Assembly (NCBI RefSeq): GCF_900115305.1
Contig: NZ_FOVW01000013.1
Location: forward strand, 45,043-109,042
From: Algoriphagus ornithinivorans
GTDB lineage: Bacteria; Bacteroidota; Bacteroidia; Cytophagales; Cyclobacteriaceae
Length of the DNA stretch: 64,000 nt
Reading direction: 5' to 3'
Shown here in pieces: positions 9,578 to 19,246 of the stretch; position 1 is the first letter of the stretch; each line of letters starts with the position of its first letter. The notes below the pieces were generated by a model, which was not told the origin of the DNA, did not search any database, and saw only the letters and a program-made list of their open reading frames with translations. A program made the position numbers and the translations under genes.

Positions 9578-11518
9578 TTACCCAATAACAATCCCTAGTT
9601 CCCGGTCGATTTCTACCTGAACTTTTTTCAAAGCAAAATAGATTTCCTGAAGCTCAATGATCTCCTTTTCATCTAATTGCTGGGTTTCAGCATTTTTGAT
9701 CTTTTGCTTGGCTTCTTCCATCATTTTTTTGACAAATTTCCTTTTCAGTCTCAAAATAGTTTTAAAGCCTGTTAAGGTTAGATCATCCTGCTCCTTATTA
9801 ATAATAATTTGATGTCTTTCTTCCCAGTGCACAGATACTTCATACCTAGGACTGATCAAGTCAATCACTTCCTGCTTGACTTCTGCATCATCCAATGACA
9901 AAAAATAATCCACTCCTGAAATTTCATTTCTGGCAAGCCTCTCGCGATAGATTTTTAAAATTCTTGAATAAACAGGCGTCTCGAAATCCAATTCCTGGGT
10001 CTCGCTCAGTAAATAATCTGAAAGTTGCAGGTCCTGACCTTCCAATTTTTCCAAACCATAATTCAACAAAAGCCTGATCATCTCCCGCTCTTGAAGCCTG
10101 AGAAGTTCAGAAAAAGAAGTTTGTTCTTGAGTTGGGAGGAAATTTTCAAAAGGTGTATCAGCAGACTCTTCCTGCTCATTTTGCTTGCTATAGGCATCTT
10201 TCTGACTCTTGAGAAGCCCCTTGTTCAGCTCCGCGTGGACAATTTCCTCCTCTATATCCAAGAGACCAGAAGCTTCTTTCGCATACACGGAACGAACAAT
10301 AGGATCTGGTATTTTCCCAATGCTTTGAACCACCTCACGGATTACCTCTGCTTTCCTGATTGGATCCCGTTTGATTTCATCTTGGTACAAGCCAATTTTA
10401 AAGCCGATAAAGTCTTGGCTTTGACTATTTAAATATTCCTGAAAAGCCTTTGAGCCAACTTTTCTGGAATAGCTATCCGGATCCTCACCTTCAGGGAAAA
10501 CGACAGCTTTTACGTTCAAACCTCCTTCTAACAGCAAATCAATTCCCCGAAGAGATGCCTTGATTCCTGCTGAGTCTCCATCATATAAAACGGTTACCTG
10601 ATTGGTAAAGCGCTTGATTAATTTGATTTGCCCATCTGTAAGCGAAGTGCCTGAGGAGGCCACCACATTCTCAATCCCAGACAAATGGAGAGAAATGACA
10701 TCTGTATACCCTTCGACCAAATAGCAATTGTCCTGATCACGAATGGCCTTTTTGGCCTGATACATCCCATACAGCACATCACTTTTATGATATACTGCCG
10801 TTTCAGGAGAGTTGATATACTTGGGCTGGTTCTTATCTTTAGTCAGAATCCTTGCTCCAAACCCAATAGGTTTTCCACTGATATTGTGGATAGTGAATGT
10901 TACTCTGTTTCTAAACCTATCATACTTCCTATCAGGATCTCCTTCCTTTTGAAGTATGAGTCCTGCTTTGAGTAAAATATCTTCGGTGAAACCTGCCTTT
11001 TTTGCAGCATTTAAAAGATGATCCCATCCATTCAATGCATAGCCCAAATCGAATTTCTCAATGATGGCAGGCCCAAAACCCCTTTCTTTAAAATAACTAA
11101 GGCCTATGCTTTTTCCTTCTTCAGTTTGCAGGTTTTTTACAAAAAAATCTCTGGCAAAGCCTAAAGCGATCAAAAGACTTTCCCTTTCACTTTGAGCCTG
11201 CTCTTGCTCAGGAGTACGGGTTTCATCTTCCTCTACTTCGATTCCATACTTTCCAGCGAGGTGTTTGATCGCCTCCTGAAAGCCTATCCCTTCAATATCC
11301 ATTACGAACTGAAGTGGATCGCCAGCCTTTCCGCAGCCAAAGCACTTGTAGATTTGCTTAGCTGGTGAAACCGAGAATGAAGGTGTTTTCTCACCATGAA
11401 AAGGACAGCAAGCCCAAAGGTTTTGGCCTTTTTTCTTGAGTGGAACATAATCAGAGATGATCTCTTCTATGTCCATTCTTTCTTTAACCTTATCTGTGGT
11501 GAGTTTACTGATTCCCAT
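9578..11518 (-). CDS. dnaG: DNA primase
   Basis: The 646-residue protein begins with a CHC2 zinc finger (CPFHGEKTPSFSVSP followed by CFGCG, about residues 38-65), continues with the primase catalytic core and a TOPRIM domain with VEGYTDV and LYDGDSAG as the acidic metal site, and ends in a helical DnaB-interaction region. It makes RNA primers at replication forks. A -7 type box TAACTTTG on the minus strand (11535-11542) lies 17 bases before the ATG, but I see no well-spaced -33 element. It is divergent from mrp with a 156-base gap. Length and domain order are normal. Confidence 0.96.
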   Translation of the reverse strand: MGISKLTTDKVKERMDIEEIISDYVPLKKKGQNLWACCPFHGEKTPSFSVSPAKQIYKCFGCGKAGDPLQFVMDIEGIGFQEAIKHLAGKYGIEVEEDETRTPEQEQAQSERESLLIALGFARDFFVKNLQTEEGKSIGLSYFKERGFGPAIIEKFDLGYALNGWDHLLNAAKKAGFTEDILLKAGLILQKEGDPDRKYDRFRNRVTFTIHNISGKPIGFGARILTKDKNQPKYINSPETAVYHKSDVLYGMYQAKKAIRDQDNCYLVEGYTDVISLHLSGIENVVASSGTSLTDGQIKLIKRFTNQVTVLYDGDSAGIKASLRGIDLLLEGGLNVKAVVFPEGEDPDSYSRKVGSKAFQEYLNSQSQDFIGFKIGLYQDEIKRDPIRKAEVIREVVQSIGKIPDPIVRSVYAKEASGLLDIEEEIVHAELNKGLLKSQKDAYSKQNEQEESADTPFENFLPTQEQTSFSELLRLQEREMIRLLLNYGLEKLEGQDLQLSDYLLSETQELDFETPVYSRILKIYRERLARNEISGVDYFLSLDDAEVKQEVIDLISPRYEVSVHWEERHQIIINKEQDDLTLTGFKTILRLKRKFVKKMMEEAKQKIKNAETQQLDEKEIIELQEIYFALKKVQVEIDRELGIVIG

Positions 11519-11674
11519 AATTTTTCCGAGTAAACAAAGTTAATGTTCCCAGCCAAATAGAAAGGACAAATGGAGAACTATTTGAGCACTGAGCTAGTTT
11601 AGTGAGTCATAGGAATAGGATTAGCTTCCAAAAGCGAAGTCTTAGCCCTAACTTGCAGCAAATTTTATTTACAA

Positions 11675-12769
11675 ATGCAGATTACCCAAGAAGCGATATT
11701 AAAAACACTTTCCAGAGTTCAGGATCCGGACCTTAAGCGAGATTTGGTGAGCTTGGGAATGATACAGGACATAGAGATTTCCAGCGATGTAATCCGAATG
11801 AAAGTTGTCCTTACCACCCCTGCCTGTCCACTAAAGGAAGTCATTAAAAACAATTGTTTAGAAGCTTTGGAGGAGGATTTCGGAAAAGGAATCCAATGGG
11901 ATCTACATATGACTTCTCAAGTAACCACCGTTCGGGACGCTACTCCAATCCTTCCTGAAGTTAAAAATATCATTGCAATAGCCTCTGGTAAAGGAGGAGT
12001 GGGAAAATCTACCACTGCTGTAAATTTAGCAGTTGCACTTTCAGAATTGGGAGCTAAAGTAGGCTTGATAGATGCTGATATTTCAGGTCCATCTATTCCT
12101 ACCATGTTCAATGTAGAAGGAGAGCAACCTGCGGTAAAAAAAGTTGGAGATAAGAATGTGATCATTCCAGTCACTCAGTATGGAGTTAAGCTAATGTCTA
12201 TTGGCTTTTTGACACCGGCCGAATCGGCAGTTGTCTGGAGAGGTCCTATGGCAAGTTCTGCTTTAAGGCAGTTTATTTCAGATGTGGATTGGGGAGAATT
12301 GGATTACTTGTTGATTGATCTACCTCCGGGGACCTCTGACATTCATTTAACCATGGTTCAAACAGTGCCGGTGACAGGTGCTCTGATTGTAACCACACCG
12401 CAAAAAGTGGCTTTGGCAGATGCTACTAAGGGACTTTCCATGTTTAGACAGCCACAAATTAATGTTCCCGTTTTAGGTGTTGTTGAAAATATGGCTTACT
12501 TTACACCTGAAGAACTTCCTGACAATAAATATTACCTCTTTGGAAAAGAAGGAGGGAAAAAATTGGCAGAAAAGTATCAGGTACCGTTCTTAGGAGAAAT
12601 ACCAATAGTGCAGAGTATTAGAGAAAGTGGAGACACTGGTTATCCTGCGGTATTAAAAACTGGAGTAACAAAAAATGCGTATATGGAATTGGCAGAATCA
12701 CTTGCTAGACAAATTGCCATCCGAAACGCTCAGGAAAAGAAAACAGAAGTAGTAGAAATAAAAGCATAA
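11675..12769 (+). CDS. mrp: Mrp/ApbC-type iron-sulfur cluster carrier ATPase
   Basis: The 364-residue protein has an N-terminal MIP18/DUF59 domain (about residues 1-85) and a ParA-like P-loop ATPase with the deviant Walker A motif GKGGVGKSTT, the switch DADISGPSIPTMF and LLIDLPPGTSD. Proteins of this family carry or deliver Fe-S clusters. The usual C-terminal CxxC cluster-binding motif (ENM-x-YF-x-C-P-x-C in classic ApbC) is absent: here the region reads ENMAYFTPEELPDNKYY. The next gene, 4 bases downstream, encodes a NifU domain with CxxC, so the two may work as a pair (inference). Confidence 0.93.
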   Translation: MQITQEAILKTLSRVQDPDLKRDLVSLGMIQDIEISSDVIRMKVVLTTPACPLKEVIKNNCLEALEEDFGKGIQWDLHMTSQVTTVRDATPILPEVKNIIAIASGKGGVGKSTTAVNLAVALSELGAKVGLIDADISGPSIPTMFNVEGEQPAVKKVGDKNVIIPVTQYGVKLMSIGFLTPAESAVVWRGPMASSALRQFISDVDWGELDYLLIDLPPGTSDIHLTMVQTVPVTGALIVTTPQKVALADATKGLSMFRQPQINVPVLGVVENMAYFTPEELPDNKYYLFGKEGGKKLAEKYQVPFLGEIPIVQSIRESGDTGYPAVLKTGVTKNAYMELAESLARQIAIRNAQEKKTEVVEIKA

Positions 12770-12773
12770 TATA

Positions 12774-13022
12774 ATGCAGGCAGAATTACGAGAACAGATT
12801 GAATTTGCGTTGGATACCATCAGACCTTATTTGGAAGCCGATGGAGGTAATGTAAGAATTGTGGAGTTGACCGATGATAAGGTTTTGAAAATTGAGATGT
12901 TGGGTTCTTGCGGGTCTTGTCCAATGTCTTCTATGACCTTGAAAGCGGGAGTAGAAGATGCCATCAAACGTGCCATACCTGAAATTGTACGGGTAGAGGC
13001 TGTAAATCTTTCGATGGCCTAA
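12774..13022 (+). CDS. NifU-like C-terminal domain protein (Fe-S scaffold/carrier)
   Basis: An 82-residue stand-alone NifU C-terminal domain with the cluster-binding CxxC in LGSCGSCPMSSMTLKAGVE and the typical PYLEADGGNV loop. Such small proteins hold Fe-S clusters and hand them to target proteins. It starts 4 bases after mrp and is clearly in its operon; the secreted protease gene follows 14 bases later. Length fits the short NifU/Nfu family. Confidence 0.93.
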   Translation: MQAELREQIEFALDTIRPYLEADGGNVRIVELTDDKVLKIEMLGSCGSCPMSSMTLKAGVEDAIKRAIPEIVRVEAVNLSMA

Positions 13023-13036
13023 TTCAAAAGAACTAA

Positions 13037-16000
13037 ATGAAGAGATTTTCCAGCTTTTTCAACAAAGCAACTATGCTCCTTTTAGGAGCTATTTTTGCAT
13101 ATACCTCAGCCAATTCTCAAAATTTCACCATTTCACCTTTGCCTGATTATTCAGGAACGGCTAATTCAAAAAGTAATCATGCACATAATGAAAAATGTGC
13201 TCATGGTGTGCTGGAGGAAATGCTGGTGAAAGAAATGGGATACTTTGGCACCAAAGATTTTTTTGAAAACTGGATAGACAGCAAAATAGAAGCACAAAGG
13301 AATCAACCACTTTCTATTGCAAGAACTCAAGAAGAGATAAGATTGATTCCTGTGGTGGTCCATGTGATTCATAACGGAACGCCCATCGGTCAGGGAGCTA
13401 ATGTACCTTTATCACAAATCGAGTCGCAAATTAGAACTCTCAATGAGGACTTCAGGAGATTAAATCAAGATGCTAACCGTACTCCAGCAGAGTTTTTACC
13501 GGTAGCCGCCGACGCCAAAATCGAATTTGTGTTAGCTAAGCAAGATCCTAATGGACTGCCAACCAATGGAATAGTAAGAATTCAAGGTCCCAAAACCTCT
13601 TATGCCCCACAAGATGCATCGCAGATTGGGCAGCTTAGTCAATGGAATCCGGACGAATACCTCAATATCTGGGTTGTGCCCTTAAACCAACCTTTTATTG
13701 GCTATGCTTCCTTTCCTGTTTCAGATTTACCTGGCTTAAATTTCTCCCCTGCCCCAGCAATTACCGATGGAGTTACAGTTGATTTCAGATTTTTTGGAAG
13801 TGGTGGAAATGCCATAGGAGCATCTCTGGGTAGAACAGCCACACACGAAGTTGGACACTATTTCGGACTAAGACATATTTGGGGAGATGGAGGCTGTGGC
13901 GTAGATGATTTTGTGTCTGATACTCCAGAACAGGATAATTCAAATAATACCTGTAATGACAATCCTTCCAGATTTAGCTGTGGATCTAATGATATGATCC
14001 AAAATTACATGGATTATACTCCTGATGCCTGTATGAATATTTTTACACGAGGACAGGTAGAAAGATTCAATGCGGTCTTAGCTAATAGTCCGAGAAGAAG
14101 GACTTTGGTAAATAATAGAGCTACGCAGGAGCCTGTTTTAGTGGATAGGGATTTAGCGATTTCAAGAATTATTGAGCCGGGAAATTTTGCTTGTTCCCCT
14201 ATCATCTCTCCTTCTGTACAAGTGAAAAATGCAGGGCAACAAACTATTACTTCAGCTAGAGTAGAATTGAGAAGAAATGGTTCTGTTATTGAAAGCAGAA
14301 GGTTTACTTTGAATTTGGTGACGGGAGCAGATGCTACTTTGAGTTTTAATAATTTCAATCTTTTACCTGATGGAAATGAAGTAGAATTCAGAGTGGTTCA
14401 AGTCAATGATAATAGTGATGAAAACTCAGCAAACAATTCATTGACTTCCAGTCCAGTCTTGCAACAAGCTGCAAGTCTACCTTTAAGTTTGAATCTTGCT
14501 TCCATCCCGAGTTCCTGGTCAATCACCAATCCTGATGGATCTTTTACTTGGGAACCTACCAGATTGACAATCTCGGGGACTCAACAAGATCTGATCTATA
14601 TCCGGCATTACGAATATGAAGCTCCGGGTGAATTGGACTACTTTATCTCCCCTATCATTGATTTGAGCGCCAATCCAAATGCGCAATTGGTATTTGAATT
14701 AGCCCATGCTCCTTACAATCAGCCGGGATTTCAGGATGACTTGATTGTGGCAGTTTCTACAGATTGTGGGAATACATTTCAAATAGCGGATGCTACCTAT
14801 GACAAATCTGGAGTTTCATTGGAAACCTCCAACCCTACATTAAATGAGTTTATTCCAACTCAAAACAGTCAGTTTAGAACCGAATTAGTAAACCTTAGCC
14901 CATTTGCTGATTTAGGCCAAGTCAGAATTGCTTTCATTTCTGTTAATTCTTATGGTAACAATATCTACTTGAGAAATATTAGAATTCTTAAGGAAGAGCA
15001 GTTCAAATACGAGTTGACCATGAATGAGGTAATTCTTCCTACACCGATTTCAGATGGAAGATACGAGGAAGAGGTAATTCGAGTGACTAATACAGGGAAT
15101 CTTCCGGTTTCGCGATTTGTATTTACAAGAAGTATTAATGGCTCTTCTACTCAAGCTTTTGTTGCTGAGGGGGCTCCAGTAGCTCCTGGAGCAAGCTTTA
15201 ATTTAACCGGAGGAAATTCTACTCGGGAAGGAGTCAATAGATTGAATTATGGAGTAATATTTCCAAATTTTGACCAAAACATAGGTAATGAGAGTGAGTT
15301 GGAAAGGTTTGTAATCGAGGATAGCCAAAACACCTTGGTTCCATGGAGACAAAACTTTAATTTCTCCACATCCATTGATCCTTGGAGAACAATCAACCCA
15401 GAGGAAAACAGGGACTCATGGAGGACAATCCCCACCAATAATTCCTCCAACAATGTCAATGGAGTGCAGAACCCACAACCTGGGAATTCCTACTGGCTTG
15501 GATCTCCAATATTCAACTTATCCAATCGAACTCAGGCCTCTGTATTTTTCGATTATGCAGTTGGAGAGATGGCCCCTTCTACTCGATTGACGCTATTTGC
15601 CAGTTCTAATGCGGGAGAAACTTACATTCCTGTTTGGGAGGCAGTAGGAGAAGATCTAAGAACTACATCCGCAAATATAGCAAGCCCAAGTAATGCCTCT
15701 GACTTTAGAAGGGAATTCGTGAACCTTACAGAGTTCACAGGTAATGGAAACCAATCTGTCAGGTTAGCTTTTGCTCTTGATGCTGGAGAAGGATTTAATA
15801 CTCCTATATATCTGGATAATATTGAGCTATTCCTGACTGCTAACCCACAGCCTGTAATTCCAACAGAGGGCATGAGTATTCTTTATCCAAATCCTGCTTC
15901 CGACTACTTCAATATTGCATTTAACTTGCCTCGTTATGAAAACGTGACAATCCAGATTGTTTCGGCAAGTGGACAAGTATTGCAGCAAGTCGTATATCCT

Positions 16001-16114
16001 AACACATTGAACCAAACTTATTCTTTCAGCAGAGAGATTTTCCCTCCTGGATTTTATATAGTCAGGATCAATAGCAATACGATCAGCGAGACAAAAAAAT
16101 TGATAATTAATTAA
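13037..16114 (+). CDS. Secreted M43-type metalloprotease with T9SS sorting domain
   Basis: The 1025-residue protein starts with a signal peptide, a propeptide rich in His, and then an M43 (pappalysin/cytophagalysin-like) zinc protease domain. Its active site is THEVGHYFGLRHIWG, with H270, E271 and H274 and a third zinc His in GLRH, and the Met-turn is NYMDYTPDACMN. Several beta-sandwich modules follow (one CARDB-like near 380-480 and MAM-like lectin folds around 560-690 and 800-930). The last about 80 residues (SILYPNPASDYFNIAF...) form a type A T9SS sorting domain, so the enzyme is sent across the outer membrane and likely anchored or released. It is co-directional with mrp-nifU and ends in a strong terminator. 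Confidence 0.92.
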   Translation: MKRFSSFFNKATMLLLGAIFAYTSANSQNFTISPLPDYSGTANSKSNHAHNEKCAHGVLEEMLVKEMGYFGTKDFFENWIDSKIEAQRNQPLSIARTQEEIRLIPVVVHVIHNGTPIGQGANVPLSQIESQIRTLNEDFRRLNQDANRTPAEFLPVAADAKIEFVLAKQDPNGLPTNGIVRIQGPKTSYAPQDASQIGQLSQWNPDEYLNIWVVPLNQPFIGYASFPVSDLPGLNFSPAPAITDGVTVDFRFFGSGGNAIGASLGRTATHEVGHYFGLRHIWGDGGCGVDDFVSDTPEQDNSNNTCNDNPSRFSCGSNDMIQNYMDYTPDACMNIFTRGQVERFNAVLANSPRRRTLVNNRATQEPVLVDRDLAISRIIEPGNFACSPIISPSVQVKNAGQQTITSARVELRRNGSVIESRRFTLNLVTGADATLSFNNFNLLPDGNEVEFRVVQVNDNSDENSANNSLTSSPVLQQAASLPLSLNLASIPSSWSITNPDGSFTWEPTRLTISGTQQDLIYIRHYEYEAPGELDYFISPIIDLSANPNAQLVFELAHAPYNQPGFQDDLIVAVSTDCGNTFQIADATYDKSGVSLETSNPTLNEFIPTQNSQFRTELVNLSPFADLGQVRIAFISVNSYGNNIYLRNIRILKEEQFKYELTMNEVILPTPISDGRYEEEVIRVTNTGNLPVSRFVFTRSINGSSTQAFVAEGAPVAPGASFNLTGGNSTREGVNRLNYGVIFPNFDQNIGNESELERFVIEDSQNTLVPWRQNFNFSTSIDPWRTINPEENRDSWRTIPTNNSSNNVNGVQNPQPGNSYWLGSPIFNLSNRTQASVFFDYAVGEMAPSTRLTLFASSNAGETYIPVWEAVGEDLRTTSANIASPSNASDFRREFVNLTEFTGNGNQSVRLAFALDAGEGFNTPIYLDNIELFLTANPQPVIPTEGMSILYPNPASDYFNIAFNLPRYENVTIQIVSASGQVLQQVVYPNTLNQTYSFSREIFPPGFYIVRINSNTISETKKLIIN

Positions 16115-16119
16115 TGCTA

Positions 16120-16154
16120 AATAAGCCGAAGATGTACACTTCGGCTTATTTTTT
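16120..16154 (+). terminator. Rho-independent terminator after the M43 protease
   Basis: A 12-bp perfect stem, AATAAGCCGAAG (16120-16131) with CTTCGGCTTATT (16139-16150), is followed by a T-run. It lies 5 bases after the stop. Confidence 0.93.
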
Positions 16155-16184
16155 GCCTTTCAGAAAGCCTCCATATTTCCAATC

Positions 16185-16216
16185 TTTGGGTGCATGAAAA
16201 ATCCCAATTATCTTTA
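16185..16216 (+). promoter_or_regulatory. Probable Bacteroidota-type promoter of the PASTA operon
   Basis: TTTG at 16185-16188 and TATCTTTA at 16209-16216 are separated by 20 bases, matching the TTTG-N19-21-TAnnTTTG form except for the last base. It lies 18 bases before the ATG at 16234 and directly after a terminator. Confidence 0.55.
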
Positions 16217-16233
16217 GGCATTAATATTTATAC

Positions 16234-16998
16234 ATGAGCACTTTCCAGTATTCCCTGAAAAAAATTCTTATCAACCTTGGCATTATCATAGGCATAGCAA
16301 TTCTTTTGGGTTTTCTTTTCCTAAAAGTTTATCTTCCTATGTACACAAATCACGGCGAAACGGTGTCTGTACCGGATTTATCAGGATATACTTTTGATGA
16401 AAGTCAGGATATTTTAGAAAAGGCTGGTCTTAATTATCAGGTTTCTCCAGATTCCGGTTTCAACATGGATGAAAAACCTTTAGCGGTTTTGAAGCAAATC
16501 CCTCCAGCCAACGAACAGGTAAAAGGGGGAAGAAAAATTTATTTAACGCTTAATGCCCGAAATGCACCAATAATCAAGATGCCAAACTTGGTCAATATGC
16601 CGTTAAAGAACGTACAGGAAATACTAGCCAATATTGGGTTGGAAAGAGGAGAATTGATATACGTTCCTGACATTGGAGCAAATGTAGTATTGGAACAAAG
16701 ATACAGGGGAGTAAGTATCTCCGAAGGGTTTGAGATTCCGAAAGGAGCAAAAATTGATTTGGTTGTTGGCAACGGTTTGGGGAATCAGGTTTTAAATGTT
16801 CCTAGCTTAATCGGGATGGATGAAATTGATGCCGAATTCCTTATTTTAGGTTCAGGCCTTCGAGTAGGTCAAAAAACTTACATGAAAAATGATACGTTAG
16901 CATCAGGCAGGGTGTTTCGTCAGTCTCCTCCTGCTGAATCAATGGTGAAAACCGGCGATATTATAGATCTTTGGATTTCCGGTGAAGGAAGTTTCTAA
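16234..16998 (+). CDS. Single-pass membrane protein with three PASTA domains
   Basis: The 254-residue protein has a short cytoplasmic N terminus, one membrane helix (about residues 14-35, NLGIIIGIAILLGFLFLKVY) and three PASTA repeats (about 45-110, 115-185, 190-254), each opening with a V/M-P-D/N/S-L motif: VPDLSGYTF, MPNLVNMPL, VPSLIGMDE. PASTA domains bind peptidoglycan-related muropeptides in kinases and penicillin-binding proteins; here no kinase or transpeptidase domain is attached. It leads an operon with a T9SS cargo protein (6-base gap) and a rhodanese. A periplasmic cell-wall sensing or anchoring role is an inference. Confidence 0.88.
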   Translation: MSTFQYSLKKILINLGIIIGIAILLGFLFLKVYLPMYTNHGETVSVPDLSGYTFDESQDILEKAGLNYQVSPDSGFNMDEKPLAVLKQIPPANEQVKGGRKIYLTLNARNAPIIKMPNLVNMPLKNVQEILANIGLERGELIYVPDIGANVVLEQRYRGVSISEGFEIPKGAKIDLVVGNGLGNQVLNVPSLIGMDEIDAEFLILGSGLRVGQKTYMKNDTLASGRVFRQSPPAESMVKTGDIIDLWISGEGSF

Positions 16999-17004
16999 AA
17001 CCAT

Positions 17005-18831
17005 ATGGGAAATAAACCCAATTTTTATGTTCTGATTTTTCTCCTTTTTATAGGCGCAGAGACCTCTTTTGCCCAATTAGTAGAATTGGGGACTGTTCCA
17101 CACAAAAACTTCAAACCTCAGGTAGAGTTTGGGGCAAATTCGAGAATTACCAATACCAACACTCTTCCATTTTGGGATGATTTTAGTCAAGGCATGGATA
17201 CCTTGGCTTGGGTTTTCGAGGGAGCTTCCTATAGCGAAAGTATTGGAATCAATGCTCCTTCTGTAGGAGTCATTATTCTGGATGGAACTGACTCCAATGG
17301 AAAGCCCTATTCAAGACAAATTAGGGATCAAGGAGCCGGAGATTACCTGACTTCCCGTCCTTTTGATTTATCTACACTTTCAGTTGCTCAAAGTACAAGT
17401 CTCTTTTTAAGCTTCTTTTGGCAGGCTGGTGGAAGAGCTGAAATGCCCGATGAAAACGACCGCTTGGTATTGCAGTTTCTAAACCGAAATGGACAATGGA
17501 TCAGCGTTTGGGAAATATCCGGTGGACCAGAACGAGATCCTAACCAATTTTCTCAAGAATCTGTGCAGGTCCTAGCCGACTTTCAGCATGAGGCTTTTCA
17601 GTTTCGATTTGTGAATTTCGGTCGCCTTTCAGGACCATTTGATACCTGGATTTTGGATTATGTCTATTTGAATACAGGCAGAACTTTTAATCAATTAAGC
17701 TATTTGGATAGAGCCTTAACCCAAGCTAATGAATTGAAATTTGGGGATTACACGGCAGTTCCTGCGGTTTTCTCTTCTTCCCTACCCTCCTCTATCGGGT
17801 CTATTAAAAACGAATTTTACAATCTGGAAAATAGGTTTCGGGCAATGGAGTACTCTGTATTAATTACCAATACAAATACTGGTGCTTCAGTTCCTATTAA
17901 TTTAAACACCCCTTTCAACCCTGTTCCAACTGCCCTGGAAAGAAGGGGATTTTCAAGTAATTCACCATCTCAGGTACCTGCAATTTCCGAGGAAACAGAT
18001 TTAGAAATAAAAACTTATTTAACCACAGGAGATAAAAGTCTCTTTGAAATCAACTCCGGTGACAGCACTTTTTTCAGCCAAGTAAATTATCGGGTCAATG
18101 ATACGGTGACGACTCTTATTCCAATCAGGGATTTCTTTGCCTATGACGATGGAAGGGCTGATTATGCAGCTGGAATCAATCAGCGTTCGGGGATGCTTGC
18201 AGTTAAGTATCAAGTGGATCAGCCTGTCTATATCAAGGGGCTTACCATCAACTTTACAAACGCCGATCAAATAGATTTCCCTATAGATATCATGGTTTGG
18301 CAAAACCTGGATAATCAACCTGTTTTTAGAAGAGAGGAATTGATTCCATTTAAAAATGGAATTGACTCACTTACCTACTTCTCTTTGGACACCAACATAC
18401 AGGTTACGGGGGAATTTTATGTGGGTTTTACCCAGTTTACCAATGATTTCATACACATAGGTCTGGATAAGAATAATGATCAAGGTGATAAGATTTTTTA
18501 TAATGTTAATGGTACGTGGGCAGAAAATACTGAAGTAAGAGGTTCGTTAATGATTAGACCACATGTGAGTCTGGCTCCTCCTTTTGCTCAATCCGAAAAT
18601 CCTTCAGAGATATTCAGAATCTACCCTAATCCTGTCGAAAATCAACTGAATATTGAGGGGAAATTTAGAGACATTAAGGTGTTCGATTCATTTGGCAGAG
18701 AGATTTTACTTGAGAGAGAATCGACAGAGCGAGGAGAAATCCTTAACTTTAGAGGTCAGAAGTCAGGAATTTATGTGCTCCACCTGCTTTCTGAAAAAGG
18801 AGCCGAATCGTTTAGAATTTTAGTGAAATAA
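17005..18831 (+). CDS. Secreted protein with T9SS sorting domain, function unknown
   Basis: The 608-residue protein carries a signal peptide (cleavage near SFAQ), a jelly-roll/lectin-like region at about 50-220 (LPFWDDFSQGMDTLAWVFEG, then the aromatic-rich FLSFFWQAGGRAEMPDENDRL core), a second beta-rich region around 380-500, and at the end IFRIYPNPVENQLNIEG, the start of a type A T9SS sorting domain. No catalytic motif is visible. It sits between the PASTA protein and the rhodanese with gaps of 6 and 2 bases, so it belongs to that operon. Confidence 0.85.
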   Translation: MGNKPNFYVLIFLLFIGAETSFAQLVELGTVPHKNFKPQVEFGANSRITNTNTLPFWDDFSQGMDTLAWVFEGASYSESIGINAPSVGVIILDGTDSNGKPYSRQIRDQGAGDYLTSRPFDLSTLSVAQSTSLFLSFFWQAGGRAEMPDENDRLVLQFLNRNGQWISVWEISGGPERDPNQFSQESVQVLADFQHEAFQFRFVNFGRLSGPFDTWILDYVYLNTGRTFNQLSYLDRALTQANELKFGDYTAVPAVFSSSLPSSIGSIKNEFYNLENRFRAMEYSVLITNTNTGASVPINLNTPFNPVPTALERRGFSSNSPSQVPAISEETDLEIKTYLTTGDKSLFEINSGDSTFFSQVNYRVNDTVTTLIPIRDFFAYDDGRADYAAGINQRSGMLAVKYQVDQPVYIKGLTINFTNADQIDFPIDIMVWQNLDNQPVFRREELIPFKNGIDSLTYFSLDTNIQVTGEFYVGFTQFTNDFIHIGLDKNNDQGDKIFYNVNGTWAENTEVRGSLMIRPHVSLAPPFAQSENPSEIFRIYPNPVENQLNIEGKFRDIKVFDSFGREILLERESTERGEILNFRGQKSGIYVLHLLSEKGAESFRILVK

Positions 18832-18833
18832 TT

Positions 18834-19130
18834 ATGGAAGATATTGACGTAAAAGAACTGAAAGAAAGACTGGAGAAAAAAGACAAATTTCTTTTTTTGG
18901 ATGTCCGGGAAGAGTGGGAATATGAAGATGATAATCTTGGAGCAAAAAATATCCCCTTAGCAGATCTTCCCCATCGTTTGGAGGAACTTGATTCTTACAA
19001 AGATCAAGAAATTATCATCCATTGCAGAAGCGGTGCTAGAAGCGGAAATGCCAAAAAGTTTCTAGAAAGTAAGGGATTCTCCCAAGTCAGAAATGTTTTG
19101 GGTGGAATCATGGCTTACAGAGATCTATAA
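18834..19130 (+). CDS. Single-domain rhodanese-like sulfurtransferase
   Basis: A 98-residue protein formed by one rhodanese domain: FLDVREEWEYEDDNLGAKNIPL matches the first conserved block, and IIHCRSGARSG holds the catalytic Cys64 in a six-residue active loop. Such proteins carry a persulfide on Cys and hand sulfur to acceptors. There is no signal peptide, so it is cytoplasmic. It follows the T9SS protein by 2 bases and is closed by a terminator, so it is the last gene of the PASTA operon. Confidence 0.92.
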   Translation: MEDIDVKELKERLEKKDKFLFLDVREEWEYEDDNLGAKNIPLADLPHRLEELDSYKDQEIIIHCRSGARSGNAKKFLESKGFSQVRNVLGGIMAYRDL

Positions 19131-19151
19131 GTTTTGTCCGAAAAAATTTCT

Positions 19152-19192
19152 AAACCCTGAGAAGAGCAACCTTTTCAGGGTTTTGTTTTTTT
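19152..19192 (+). terminator. Rho-independent terminator after the rhodanese gene
   Basis: AAACCCTGA (19152-19160) pairs with TCAGGGTTT (19175-19183), followed by TTGTTTTTTT. Confidence 0.88.
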
Positions 19193-19246
19193 GGTAAATC
19201 AGAAAATAACCAGGTATAGTTATAAATTTTACACTCTTTTAGATAA

